Made by a program: the position numbers and the translations under genes
Notes under the pieces: model-generated
Told to the model about the DNA's origin: nothing
Database searches by the model: none
The model's input: the letters and a program-made list of their open reading frames with translations, nothing else
In this document: one piece after another, positions 54,405-64,000 of the stretch
Numbering within the stretch: position 1 is the stretch's first letter
How the letters are laid out: each line of letters starts with the position of its first letter
Assembly (NCBI RefSeq): GCF_030052815.1
Contig: NC_079494.1
Span: 39,604,467-39,668,466, forward strand
Direction: 5' to 3'
DNA: 64,000 bases
Origin: Hevea brasiliensis
Taxonomy: Eukaryota > Streptophyta > Magnoliopsida > Malpighiales > Euphorbiaceae

Positions 54405-57359
54405 AGTTCTGTAAAACCCCTAAGTTAGGTAGTGCGTTCTACTTTTCCAGTGACCAGTGTTGTCCGGACAGCTAAGATGCCTAGAACTACACTTCAATAT
54501 GAGTGAGGAGACATAAAATAATGAAATACAAGAAAAGAAAATACAAGAAAAATAAAGGAAAAATAATAGCAAAGAAATGTAACCAAGTTAAGCAAGCCGA
54601 GAACCCTAGCGATGGGTGACCGCACCGGGAAGTCACGGCGTGGACTGTTGACTAGCCCTGGACCGCAGGGAACCCTGGAAAATATTTTTAGGACTTAAAT
54701 AGACACCTATTGAAGTATAAATACCATTAGAAATATCAAAGAAAAATTAATTAATTAGTACAAAGAAAAGTGAGAAATCGAAAAAACGGACAAAACCTGG
54801 TGTTACCGAAAAATCGGGAATGCAACCCGAACAGGGACATTGTGGTCATTTGACATCCTGAGTTATCTTTTGACCTAAATGTCTATTAAAAATACATGAT
54901 ATTACACTTGGAAAATATAATGAAAAATTAAATTAGTGGTACATAATGTAAATAGCAAAAATGGGGAGTTAATTGTGGGAATAAGGAAAGTTAAGGTTAA
55001 ACTAATATTAAATAATGGTTAGTGCTCCACTAACTTAGAATTGTGGGACACTTAAGAGCTAAAATGGGCAGAAATGAGTTCATCTTCAACCTCCTCTCAA
55101 ACCAGCTGAATTTATCCTCCATGGGACTCCATGGCCACACCTTGAAGTCCTCCATGCATCCATGAACCAAGCTTCTAATGGTTATGGTTTCTTCATTAAA
55201 AGTGATCACCCTTCCTTGGGCAATAGATAGGCAGCAAGAAGACCAAGTTTTGGAGAGGTTTTAAAGAATTTTCAAAGTGGCAAGTTTGTATTTTTGGGTT
55301 ATTGCTTCATTAAAGTTAGTAGGAATGTTATGGGTACTTGAATTGTGGAAAGAATTTTGAGGTTTGATGTTTAAAGGGAGAGCTGTATTTTTGGCAGCCA
55401 TGGAAACTCCTTGAGGACAGTTTATTATTGCTTGTAAATGGTAGATTAAAGGGTTGATTAAATGTTTATGTGTGTAGGAATTAATTTGGGTGATGTATAC
55501 TTAGTATATGTGAATGTGTACTTGAATTTGGAAGCTTGGAAATTAATGGACTGTAATGTATGAATCAGCAGCTTGGTTTGGTGCACCATAAAGATGTTAT
55601 TTCATATTTGGTTTATGGAATATTAATGTTGAATTGTGATAGTTGTTATGGCAGCTTGGGTATATGTATGATGGTGTGAGGTTGGACATGTAAATGAGCA
55701 TGAATAAGTGATTAAATTGTTGTAATTGAGTTTGACAAATTATGCACTATATGGTGTATGTTGAATGTGATTATAAGCTGCCAAAATGATCAATAATATG
55801 TTGTAAAATATGTTTAGGTTATGGTACAAACCAAATTTGGCATGAATGTAGAGTTTGGTAAATGCTAAAAGTGACCTTTGATGAGAAATGAAGGAAATGT
55901 AATAGGGCAGTGTGCATTTTGGCCTAGAACCTTAAGTGTGTGGCTCCAATTGGTATGAGACCAATTGGAAGTAAAACTAGGCACAAAATGTGCCAACTTT
56001 CATGAAGGAAGCTTGCCACAATTCTGTTTGCAAGGTAGCTTGAAAAATGACCAAATCCGGATTAAGTGCAAATAAGGCCTGAAAATTGACCATTTGGGCA
56101 GCAGTTAGTGTTTAGGCAATAACTCACTCAAAACAGGTTCAATTGACCTGAAATTTTGACCATGAATAGTTAAGACCCATATCTACAAGTCTTATGGAGA
56201 CACCAAAGCCCAGAAATTACCATAAGCAAGTCAAACAGCTTGCACAAGTTCGGGTCCAAAAACTGGCCGAACCAAAATTGACCTAAAATGACCTAAAGTG
56301 ACCAATTTTGATGCAATTTGACCAGCAATAGTAAAATGACCATAACTTGGTCTACATAACTCAGAATAACCTGAAATTTTGCCCCGCGTGCAATAAGACA
56401 TAGATCTACAAGTTTGTAGTTTTGACCGAAACCCAAAAACCGAGAGAACTAGGTCGTCCAGCTAGGTCAAACTAGTATCCCGGAATCCAGCAAATTGCAA
56501 GAAAATACAAGATACATGGAAATGAATTTGGTAACATGTACCAACCCTAAAAGACTATTGAATGTGACATATTAGTAACATTAAAACCGAATTTACCTAG
56601 AATGCATCGAGGGTCGACATATTAGGTTGACTAAGGAAATAATAGAATTCGATAAATTAATTATTGAACCTTATTCTTAGAGACAGTTTAAATGAGTACT
56701 GAAACACTTCAAATTGTGTTTCTCAGTTAGCAAAGACTCAGGGAAGGGGAAGGAAACACTGAGTCAGAGCCAAGAGACAGTTATCAGATGTTTGTGCATA
56801 ACTAGTTTTTAACTAATTTTGTTTGAATATTTCATATGATTAAATGACATATTTTTCTTATGTATTATGTTTAACAAGCATTGGATTTAATTCAATGATT
56901 ATTGAAAATTGTTATAATATGTATGAATTTAGCTTTGTGAAATTGTATTTCCAGAAGTATTAAGCATTGTTATGGATTGAATAAATTATGTTTTGGAAAA
57001 TTGTGGTAGAACATGTTTTGAATTGTGATGGTAATTTTCATGGAAAATGCAAATTTATGATTTGAATTGTGATGAGCATAAAAATTATTGGATATTGGAA
57101 TTGAATTTGAATCGAATTATATTGTGATTTATGCTCACTAAAAGGATTGTGATATTATTTTATATCTCACTATAGATGCTTGACTAGGTTATTACCCGTC
57201 TCTCTCATTTGTTGAGAAGACAATGGAGTTAGTTGTGTTTTGATTACCATGGTATGTGCACAGGCTTAGATTTTCCTCTGATTTGAGGTTAGATCTAAGT
57301 TTATTTTATCGTTATGGCCCTTGCGGAAGATTCATTATTGTGATGGTACTATGCACGAT

Positions 57360-57428
57360 GATTCGACCTCCCCGACCATAGGGAGTTAGAATCTGATTCG
57401 ACCTCCCCGACCATAGGGAGTTAGAATC
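57360..57428 (+). repeat. 35-bp direct repeat, two copies, in S2
   Basis: GATTCGACCTCCCCGACCAT followed by AGGGAGTTAGAATCT, twice in tandem. Each unit can fold via CTCCC and GGGAG. Confidence 0.85.
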
Positions 57429-57774
57429 ACATCGAATATGGCCCTTTCGGATTAGTCTTGCATAGTTAGTGAGATAAAGAATGATTTTTGAGATACAGCA
57501 TGGTTTTTGAGATGCAGAATGGCTTTTGAATGGTAAAGAATTGTGATTTCAATTATGATTTATGTATAATTGATTTTGTTGGAATTACCTAAATGATTAG
57601 TTATGATTTGATAAATTGAATTTCATGATCGAAGTCATTTTATACAAATGATTCGCATTATTGGAAATGAATATTTTGAGTTTTGGAATTTGATGAGTAT
57701 TCAGATTTCCAAATTATTTACTGTAAATTTTGTCAATGTATATTGTACTATATTTTAAATTATAGTTGTGCACC

Positions 57775-57793
57775 ACTGAGTTCACCACTCAGT
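57775..57793 (+). promoter_or_regulatory. Conserved LTR stem-loop (S2)
   Basis: ACTGAGT-TCACC-ACTCAGT, a 7-bp stem, followed by GTGATAGC ... GCTGTCGC as the second stem. Confidence 0.55.
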
Positions 57794-58402
57794 GATAGCT
57801 TTGTATGCTGTCGCAGGTAAGAAGAGCATAGAGCAGTGAGTAAGTTTCTTTGAAGACACTTTCAGATCAGCTTCAGGTATATTATAGGTATACCCATGTA
57901 CATAGGTTTTGATGTATGCATGTAATAATATGTATGTAAATTATTTGAGCAGTTGTATAAAAACTCTTGTAAAATATTTTGGTATGTATGCAAATTATTG
58001 TAAATGTAAGTTTGGGATTTCATTTATCTGAATAGTTTTACAATATTAATTTTGAGTTTTGTAATCAATGAAATATTTCTTTTATGAGGAGATTGATTTG
58101 ATTATTAAGATTTGAATTACGAGTGCAAATGAAGTTATTGAAGTTGTATTTGAGAAAACATATTGGGAGCATTTTCTTTTGCAGGATTGAAGAACTGTTT
58201 TCTCAAAATACAGCCGGTACTTTGTCGAAATTTTGAAAAAATTTTATAACACCAGATTTTAATCGATGATTTAAATTTCACAAAAAATTATTTTTAAAAT
58301 CCCTTATAGTATATCTAATGGGTTATCGGTAGGCGAAGTACGGTAATTCATTAGGTGTATTACGGGATCATGTTACATCTTACGGGGGAATAGGGTGTGA
58401 CA

Positions 58403-58866
58403 AGTTCTGGTGGTAAAGGTAACCGATAGGCCACTGGTCCCACACGTTTAATGACTTCATATGGGCCAATGAACCTAGGGCTTAACTTACCCTTTCTCCC
58501 AAATCTCAGTACTTTCTTCCATTGTGAGACTTTGAGAAACACTTTGTCGCCAACTGCATACTCTATCTCTTTTCTCTTTAAGTCGGCATAAGATTTTTGT
58601 TTATCTGAGGCAACCTTCAAATTAGCTTTGATTATCTTCACTTTCTCCTCAGTCTATTTCACCAAGTCTGGTCCTACCAGCTTATCTTTGCCCAATTCAG
58701 TCCAATACACTAGGGTTCTACACTTCCTGCCATACAGTGCTTCATACAGGGCCATTTGAATAATAGCTTGGTAGCTATTATTATATGCAAATTCTGCCAG
58801 TGGGAGATATCTATCCCAACTCCCCTCAAACTCAATGACACAACTCCTCAACATATCCTCCAGGAT
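58403..58866 (-). pseudogene. pol: Element E integrase C-terminal part (exon 2), cut by S2
   Basis: Minus strand from 58866: [52 protein letters not shown], a stop (CAG to TAG, near 58651), the basic linker GDKVFLKVSQWKKVLRFG and the GPY/F-like GPYEVIKRVG. It is interrupted at AGTTC (58403) by S2 and resumes at 54404. Confidence 0.88.
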
Positions 58867-58943
58867 CTATCACATAATTCACATTATTATTATCATTTCA
58901 TCAATTTGTAAATTGTGAAAATTCAATTAGGTTCTAGGTTTAC
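58867..58943 (-). other. Intron-like segment in integrase of E (77 nt, phase 0)
   Basis: Minus strand: AAG|GTAAAC starts it and TGTGATAG|ATC ends it. It contains in-frame TGA stops. Its inside differs from the 75-nt copies in A, C and D, yet position, GT and AG ends and size are kept. Confidence 0.65.
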
Positions 58944-59620
58944 CTTGATTACTCGTTCTGACTGTCCATCCGTTTGAGGATGAAAAGCCATGCTAAAATG
59001 GATTTGTGTGCCTAAGGCTTCTTGCAACTTTTTTCAAAATGTTGATGTAAACCTTGGGTCTCGATCAAATATGATGGAAAGTGGGATTCCATGCAGTCTA
59101 ACTATCTCACTGATATACAACTCTGCTAGCTTCTCCAGTGAGTAGTTAATCCTAACTGGCAGATAATGTGCTGAATTCGTTAATTTATCCACTATCACCC
59201 ATACTGCATCATGCTTCTTCTGGGTGAGAGGTAGACCACTAACAAAATCCATAGTGACTCGTTTCCATTTCCATTCAGGTATGCTTATAGGCTGTAGCAA
59301 TCCTGATGGAACTTGATGTTCTGCTTTAACTTGCTAACATGTCAAACATTTAGTAACATAGTTAGCTATATCCTTCTTCATACCAGGCCACCAATAATGA
59401 AGCTTCAAATCATTATACATTTTTGTGCTTTCCGGGTGCATAGCATAAACACTAGTGTGTGCTTCTTTCAGAATACTAGTCTTCAGTTCCCCATCATCTG
59501 GTACACACACTTTTCCTCTGTAGTACAGACACCCATCTACTTTCACCTCATAATCAGTTTCCTTTCCCTCTGGAATTTTACCCACAATGGCCATTAATTT
59601 TTCATCTGCCTTCTGGCCAT
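58944..59620 (-). pseudogene. pol: Element E integrase zinc domain and core (exon 1)
   Basis: Minus strand: GCLYYRGKVCVPDDGELK, the HHCC domain (HPESTKMYND; CLTC followed by TAG near 59334), the core with [19 protein letters not shown] (Phe replaces Ser before the catalytic Asp) and GQSERVIK. A TGG-to-TGA stop lies near 59032. The segment ends at the intron donor. Confidence 0.88.
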
Positions 59621-60040
59621 CTTGTATCTGCTATAGCAGGTTTGGCCTCACTTGTAACTCAGCCAAAATAGCTCCATCTTGAGCTAAGAATAGATGGGCA
59701 TTTAGTGATCTTAAAGCTATGATGGACTTCCTACTCAAGGCATTAGCAACTACATTTGCCTTCCCAGGATGATAATCTATCACACAATCATAGTCCTTTA
59801 GGAACTCAATCTATCGCCTCTGTCTAAGATTGAGCTCCTTCTGGGTTGGCAAATATTTCAGACTTTTGTGGTCTGTATATATATATATATATAGCATTTT
59901 TCACCATATAAATAATGCCTCTATATCTTCAGTGCGAAGATAATTGCTGCTAACTCCAAGTCATGAGTAGGGTAGTTTTGTTCATGTGGCCTTAACTGCC
60001 TAGAAGCATAAGCGACCACTTTCCCCTCTTACATCAATAT
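59621..60040 (-). pseudogene. pol: Element E RNase H, broken by microsatellite
   Basis: Minus strand, continuing from [27 protein letters not shown], then a TA repeat (59876-59893) replaces the normal codons before YTDHKSLKY and shifts the frame. [28 protein letters not shown] and SLNAHLF follow, with stops. Confidence 0.82.
59876..59893. repeat. (TA)9 microsatellite in E RNase H
   Basis: Relatives have TATAGATGTAGC here. Expansion from that short TATA seed changed the frame. Confidence 0.85.
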
Positions 60041-60862
60041 ACACCCTAGCCCATTATGCGAGGCTTCACTGTAGACCACAAAGTCTTTTCCCGACACTAG
60101 CTGTGTTAACACTAGTGCTTCTATCAACATAGCCTTTAGCCTCTCAAAACTGGCTTGGCACTTGTCGTTCCAGTCAAATTTCACATTCTTGTGCAACAAC
60201 TTAGTCATTGGAGCAGCTATAAGAGAGAACCCCTTCACAAATCTTCTGTAATACCCAGCTAGCCCTAAGAAACTTCTGACCTTAGTTGTATTTCTGGGAG
60301 GCTTCCATTCCATCACCGCCTTTATCTTTTTGGGATCCACTCTAATCCCTTCTGCTAATACTATGTGTCCAAGGAAAGAGATTTCACTCATCCAGAAGTC
60401 ACACTTGGACAGCTTAGCATACAGCTTCTTTTCTCGCAGGGTTTGTAGAACAATCCTCAAATGTTCATCATGTTCTTTCCTGGTCTTGGAATACAATAGA
60501 ATATCATCAATAAAGACCACTACAAACCGATCTAAATATGGATGAAAGATACGGTTCATAAGGTCCATAAATGCTGCTGGTGCATTTGTTAACCCAAACG
60601 GCATTACTAGAAATTCATAATGCCCATACCGGATTCTGAATGCAGTTTTTGACACATCTGCATCCTTTACCCTTAACTAATGATACCCTGATCTGAGATT
60701 AATTTTTGAAAATAAACCTGCTCCTTTCAACTGATCAAACAGATCATCAATTCTGGGTAACGGATATTTATTCTTCACAGTTCCTTTGTTCAACTGCCGG
60801 TAATCAATACACAATCTCAAGGTTCCATCCTTCTTCTTCATAAATAGTACCGGAGTTCCCAT
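60029..60862 (-). pseudogene. pol: Element E RT
   Basis: Minus strand: [29 protein letters not shown] followed by TAG (60677-60679, CAG in C), [14 protein letters not shown], active site FIDDILLYS, thumb [16 protein letters not shown] and the first RNase H motif [10 protein letters not shown]. The catalytic Asp of the usual YSDAS has become Glu. The start is offset from protease by a missing base near 60860 (CCATGGGAACTCC against CCATGGGGAGCTCC). Confidence 0.9.
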
Positions 60863-61545
60863 GGTGACACACTGGGGCGTATGAACCCCTTATCAAGTAA
60901 CTCTTGTAACTGAATTTTCAACTCTCTCAATTCAGTGGGTGCCATCCTATAAGGAGCAATAAAAATTGGTACTGTACCCGGCATTACCTCAATAGCAAAC
61001 TCGACTTTCCTTTCTAGTGGTAAACCAGGCAATTCTTCAGGAAACACATCTGGGAAGTCTCTTACTATGGGTATATCACACAGATTCGGCTTAGCCTGCC
61101 TAGTATTAACCACGTGTGCTAGGTAAGCTTCATAGCCTTTTCTCATCAATCTTCTTGCAACTGTGGCTGAGATAACATTGGACAGAAAATCTGTCCTTTC
61201 ACCTATAATAGTAATCTCATTGCCCTCAGAAGTTTTCAGAGAAATCCTCTTCAATTTGCAATCAACTATTGCCTGATAACGTGACAACCAGTCCATTCCC
61301 AAAATCATGTCAAACTCGTGAAAGCGCAATTCAATTAGGTCTGTCGAGAATTCATACCCTTGAATCCTCAACAGGCAACCTTTATACACCGTATTCACTA
61401 TCAAACTGTGGCCTAGTGGATTTGTAACCAGAATGTCTTTATCACTTTCCTCTACTGAAACTCCCCTCTCTATGGGTAGTTTGATGCAGATGTATGAATG
61501 AGTGGATCCTGGATCCACCAATGCATGCACAGATGTGTTGTAGAG
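60838..61545 (-). pseudogene. pol: Element E protease and RT approach
   Basis: Minus strand, open for about 230 codons: [18 protein letters not shown] (active site, DPGS form), [73 protein letters not shown] and [16 protein letters not shown]. The last residues are out of frame because of the base lost near 60860. Confidence 0.9.
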
Positions 61546-61559
61546 AGAAAATGTACCCT

Positions 61560-62805
61560 TTATGATGTCGGGGGCATCTTGCTCCTCCTGAGCTCTAATA
61601 GCATAGGCCCTGGCAGGTACTCTAGTCTCTGGCCTCTCAGCTGCCTCATATTTACCGGGCTTCCTACCCCTTTATGGTGCAGGAGCAGGTCTGTCTGCTT
61701 GTGTTGGAGCAGCTGTAGTAGTCCTCTTTGGACAATTTTTGATCTGATGTTTTGTAGATCCACACCGTAAGCATGCACCAGTCACTAGCCAATAGTCCCC
61801 CTTATGCCACTTCTGGCGGTACAGACAGGCAGAAGATGCTGGGGCTGGTCCCCTAAACACCGTCCCTAGAGAGCTACCCACTGATGGTGTGGACTGGCCT
61901 CTCCTAGGTGTGAATTGTGTTCTGGGCCCCTGGGACTGACCCTGACCTTGTGGTTGTCCTAAACCCTGTGCAGGAGGACCCTTACTCTTCTTACTGGGGG
62001 TAGAAAATGAACTGGATTGACCTGGACCCCTCTTCTGCTATCTTTCCCTTCTATTTTGCTCATTTATTAGGACTCTTTCTACTTTCGATGTAGCATCTAC
62101 TAATTTGGCAAAATCTGTGATCTCCAATGTTGTTATCATGACTTTGATATTGTCATTGAGCCCTTCTTCGAACCTTCTGCACCTTTCTGCCTCTGTAGGG
62201 ACTATCTCCCTCCCATACCGGCTCAGTCTGACAAATTCTCACTCATACTCAACCACTGATAGTTGCCTCTGTCTCAGACTAATAAATTCTCTTCTTCTCT
62301 CTTCTAAATACAGTTTACTAACATATTTTTTCATGAACTCTGTGAGGAAGAATTCCCAAGTGATCCGTTTCGATAGCACCTCACTGGTTACTGTGTCCCA
62401 CCACTGATATGCATCATCCTGAAGTAGAGACATAGCACCCTCCAGGTTCTGCTCGGGGGTACAATTAAGCTATTTTAGCACTCTGATTGTTCTATCCAAC
62501 CAGTTTTCTGCTGTCATAGGGTCATCCTCCTTCTTTCCGAAGAAATCCACAGCCCCATGTTTTCGCAGTTTCTCCAGATGGGACTTCTGTGGTGCTGGTG
62601 GAGGTTGTGGCTGTGGTTGTGGTGGTGGAATTGCGCCCATCATTTACTAGTAAAACTCGGTCATTTGCTGGAATAATGCAAACTGAGGTTGAGCAGGTAC
62701 CTCAGCCGCTGGTGGGGCAGATTCTCCCCTGCCTTCAGTTTCAGCCCTTGGTGGAGCACGACTCTCCACCTCTTCATCAACTGCTCTTTGAGAAACAGGA
62801 TCCAT
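61560..62805 (-). pseudogene. gag: Element E gag, broken
   Basis: Minus-strand ATG at 62805 (MDPVSQRAVDEEVESRAPP), two stops in a row near 62650, Pro/Gln-rich IPPPQPQPQPPPAPQ, then the core AVDFFGKKEDDPM, a stop near 62470, LLQDDAYQWWDTVTSEV and LRQRQLSVVEYE with a stop near 62240. In the tail the first Cys/His motif has lost Cys residues (CLYRQKWHKGDYW). The CCHC knuckle CLRCGSTKHQIKNC is intact. TAG near 61673 precedes the protease frame. Confidence 0.87.
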
Positions 62806-62916
62806 ATCCTAATCAAAATAAGAAAACAGACAGATCTGCATCAGTGTCACCTCAACACTTACAAATGCAATGCAATGGTATGCACTCTATCTAGGCCCAG
62901 AAACGCCTAAACCGAT

Positions 62917-62928
62917 GCTCTGATACCA
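62917..62928 (-). promoter_or_regulatory. Element E primer-binding site (tRNA-iMet)
   Basis: GCTCTGATACCA on the plus strand, TGGTATCAGAGC on the minus strand, 5 bp from the LTR end at 62934. Confidence 0.92.
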
Positions 62929-62933
62929 CCAAA

Positions 62934-64000
62934 TGTGATACCCCTTACCCATCTACAGTGTAGGCGAGCAAGATATGCCACACAGTGTGCCGGAGCACCA
63001 AATCATATTTCAATTCAATTTACCCTTTTTACTCATTTAATTATAATTTTTTTTATTAATCTGAATTTTTCGTAAATTTTATAGAAAATCCAGCAGAGTG
63101 TCAGCTGTAAATTGGAAAAACAGTTATTCTGAATCTATTAAAAACACTTCCAATATAATCATAGTTTCAATCTCAGTCAGCCACCAACATCTTTCCATAA
63201 TTTCTCAAATGATATCAATATTTTAAAAATTCAATTCATTCATATCATACTCAACTCCATAAGAAATACTCAAATTATTAGTGAACATGGTTCATAAATA
63301 ATTACATCAAAAGCATATTCACATGAGTTTATAATATACATTACAAAAGTTTATAAAATATAAAATACCAAAATACCAAAATGCCAAAAGTGGCCTAATG
63401 TCCTACCAAATGCACTGCAAATGTGAGGTGACTCTGGACCTTGTGTGCAGATCTGAAAGCTCACCCAGTATGAGGTCTGCTGGACTCCCCAGCTATGTCT
63501 CCAGTACTTGCGCGTGGCAAAAGCGACGCGCTAAGCAATTCTGCTTAGTGGTAACAATATAAAATAAATAACTAAAATAACATAAATATGCAGAATGTAT
63601 GTTTACATTTTAGGTAGACTATTCAATTAAAATTTTGTAAGATTCATTATCATTGCCCGAGTAACCCATACTAGTCGATTGGACTGGATAAATGGGTAAA
63701 CTGGCACTGGGTACTAAGTACCTCGTACCATCACACCATCGGTCACATTGTGTCTCCCGGTGTGCAACAGAACAGCTAATAAGCTGTAATAATTATCAGG
63801 GATAAAAACCAAGTATAATATCTCAATCAACATAGCCAAAGGCTATTTTATCACAGAATGGCACGTGAGGCCATAAAACACAGAATGGCATGAAGCCATA
63901 CACAGTATTGCTAATAGAATCCTATTGGCATGCCAACCTATCCAAACCAATCTTACTAGGTGTACTAGGGCATGTTACACTCTTAAATTATACAATTCTT
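62934..64000 (-). repeat. Element E 5' LTR, partial
   Basis: On the plus strand it starts TGTGATACCCCTTACCC and runs off the window. It matches 50959 onward at high identity, with small indels. Hairpin at 63531-63548. Confidence 0.92.
63531..63548 (-). promoter_or_regulatory. Conserved LTR stem-loop (E 5' LTR)
   Basis: Minus strand CTAAGCA-GAAT-TGCTTAG. The following second stem CGCGT.GC / GC.ACGCG around TTTT is the best paired of the set. Confidence 0.55.

Larger units (their letters stand above)
54410..58402 (+). mobile_element. S2: solo LTR (3993 bp) of the S family, in E
   Basis: TGTAAAACCCCTAAG to GGTGTGACA, with a perfect AGTTC duplication (54405-54409, 58403-58407). Its ends match S1. 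Its middle (around 57130-57500) differs from S1 and has a GATTCGACCTCCCC repeat instead of the CCTCC/CAGTC block shared by S1 and B. No internal coding sequence. Confidence 0.92.
50959..64000 (-). mobile_element. Element E: Ty3/gypsy chromovirus, minus strand, inserted in F
   Basis: Read on the minus strand: 5' LTR (from 62934 rightward, cut by the window end), PBS 62917-62928, gag, protease, RT, RNase H, integrase with intron-like segment, chromodomain, polypurine tract, 3' LTR 50959-54095. The solo LTR S2 (54410-58402) interrupts it near the integrase end. Left target sequence TCCCC (50954-50958); the partner is outside. LTR start and coding sequence match element C. Confidence 0.92.

Noticed and set aside
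57360..57428. Two-copy GATTCGACC repeat considered as a CRISPR-like unit
   Set aside because: Copies are directly adjacent without spacers, and the setting is a plant solo LTR.
61498..62910. Plus-strand frames of up to 101 codons opposite E gag and protease
   Set aside because: They are antisense shadows of the minus-strand gag-pol, whose motifs are recognisable.

Overview
This window looks like plant (angiosperm) nuclear DNA made almost wholly of nested LTR retrotransposons. I see no host gene, rRNA, tRNA, CRISPR array or bacterial feature. The evidence is Ty3/gypsy and Ty1/copia Gag-Pol domains, primer-binding sites matching the 3' end of plant initiator-Met tRNA, polypurine tracts, TG...CA long terminal repeats (LTRs) and 5-bp target-site duplications (TSDs). 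The species cannot be told from this sequence.

Layout. Element A (+, chromodomain-type gypsy, Tekay/Del-like) enters from the left at its reverse transcriptase. It is split inside integrase at 1674/19400 by element B (1675-19399; LTRs of about 2.86 kb; TSD AGAAG). B is a gag-only element and is itself split by element C (6097-15289, complete chromovirus, 2.18-kb LTRs). A ends at 20456, and its 3' LTR (20457-23020) is also the 5' LTR of element D, so A and D form an LTR-internal-LTR-internal-LTR array ending at 44990. D is split in its protease by a Ty1/copia element G (24756-38807; TSD ATTAC), which carries a 4.07-kb solo LTR S1 (27826-31891; TSD CCTTC) in its leader. From 44991 to 50958 lies a decayed Tat/Ogre-type gypsy element F with gag, a G-patch, RT-RNase H and the start of a second RNase H. 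F is cut by element E (50959 to beyond 64000, minus strand, same family as C). E contains a second solo LTR of the S family, S2 (54410-58402; TSD AGTTC).

Every coding region is broken by stops, frameshifts or insertions, so all are annotated as pseudogenes. D pol is the least damaged, with two stops over about 2.26 kb.

Most unusual observations: (1) a 75-77 nt, phase-0, GT-AG intron-like segment at the same codon of integrase, just after the catalytic Glu, in all four chromovirus copies; (2) paired stem-loops in the LTRs whose arms change together between families; (3) a module of about 200 bp present three times in tandem inside several LTR families; (4) a gag-only element with natural-looking termination at the gag/protease junction; (5) the three-LTR tandem array. 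Order of events from nesting: F before E before S2; A/D before B before C; D before G before S1.
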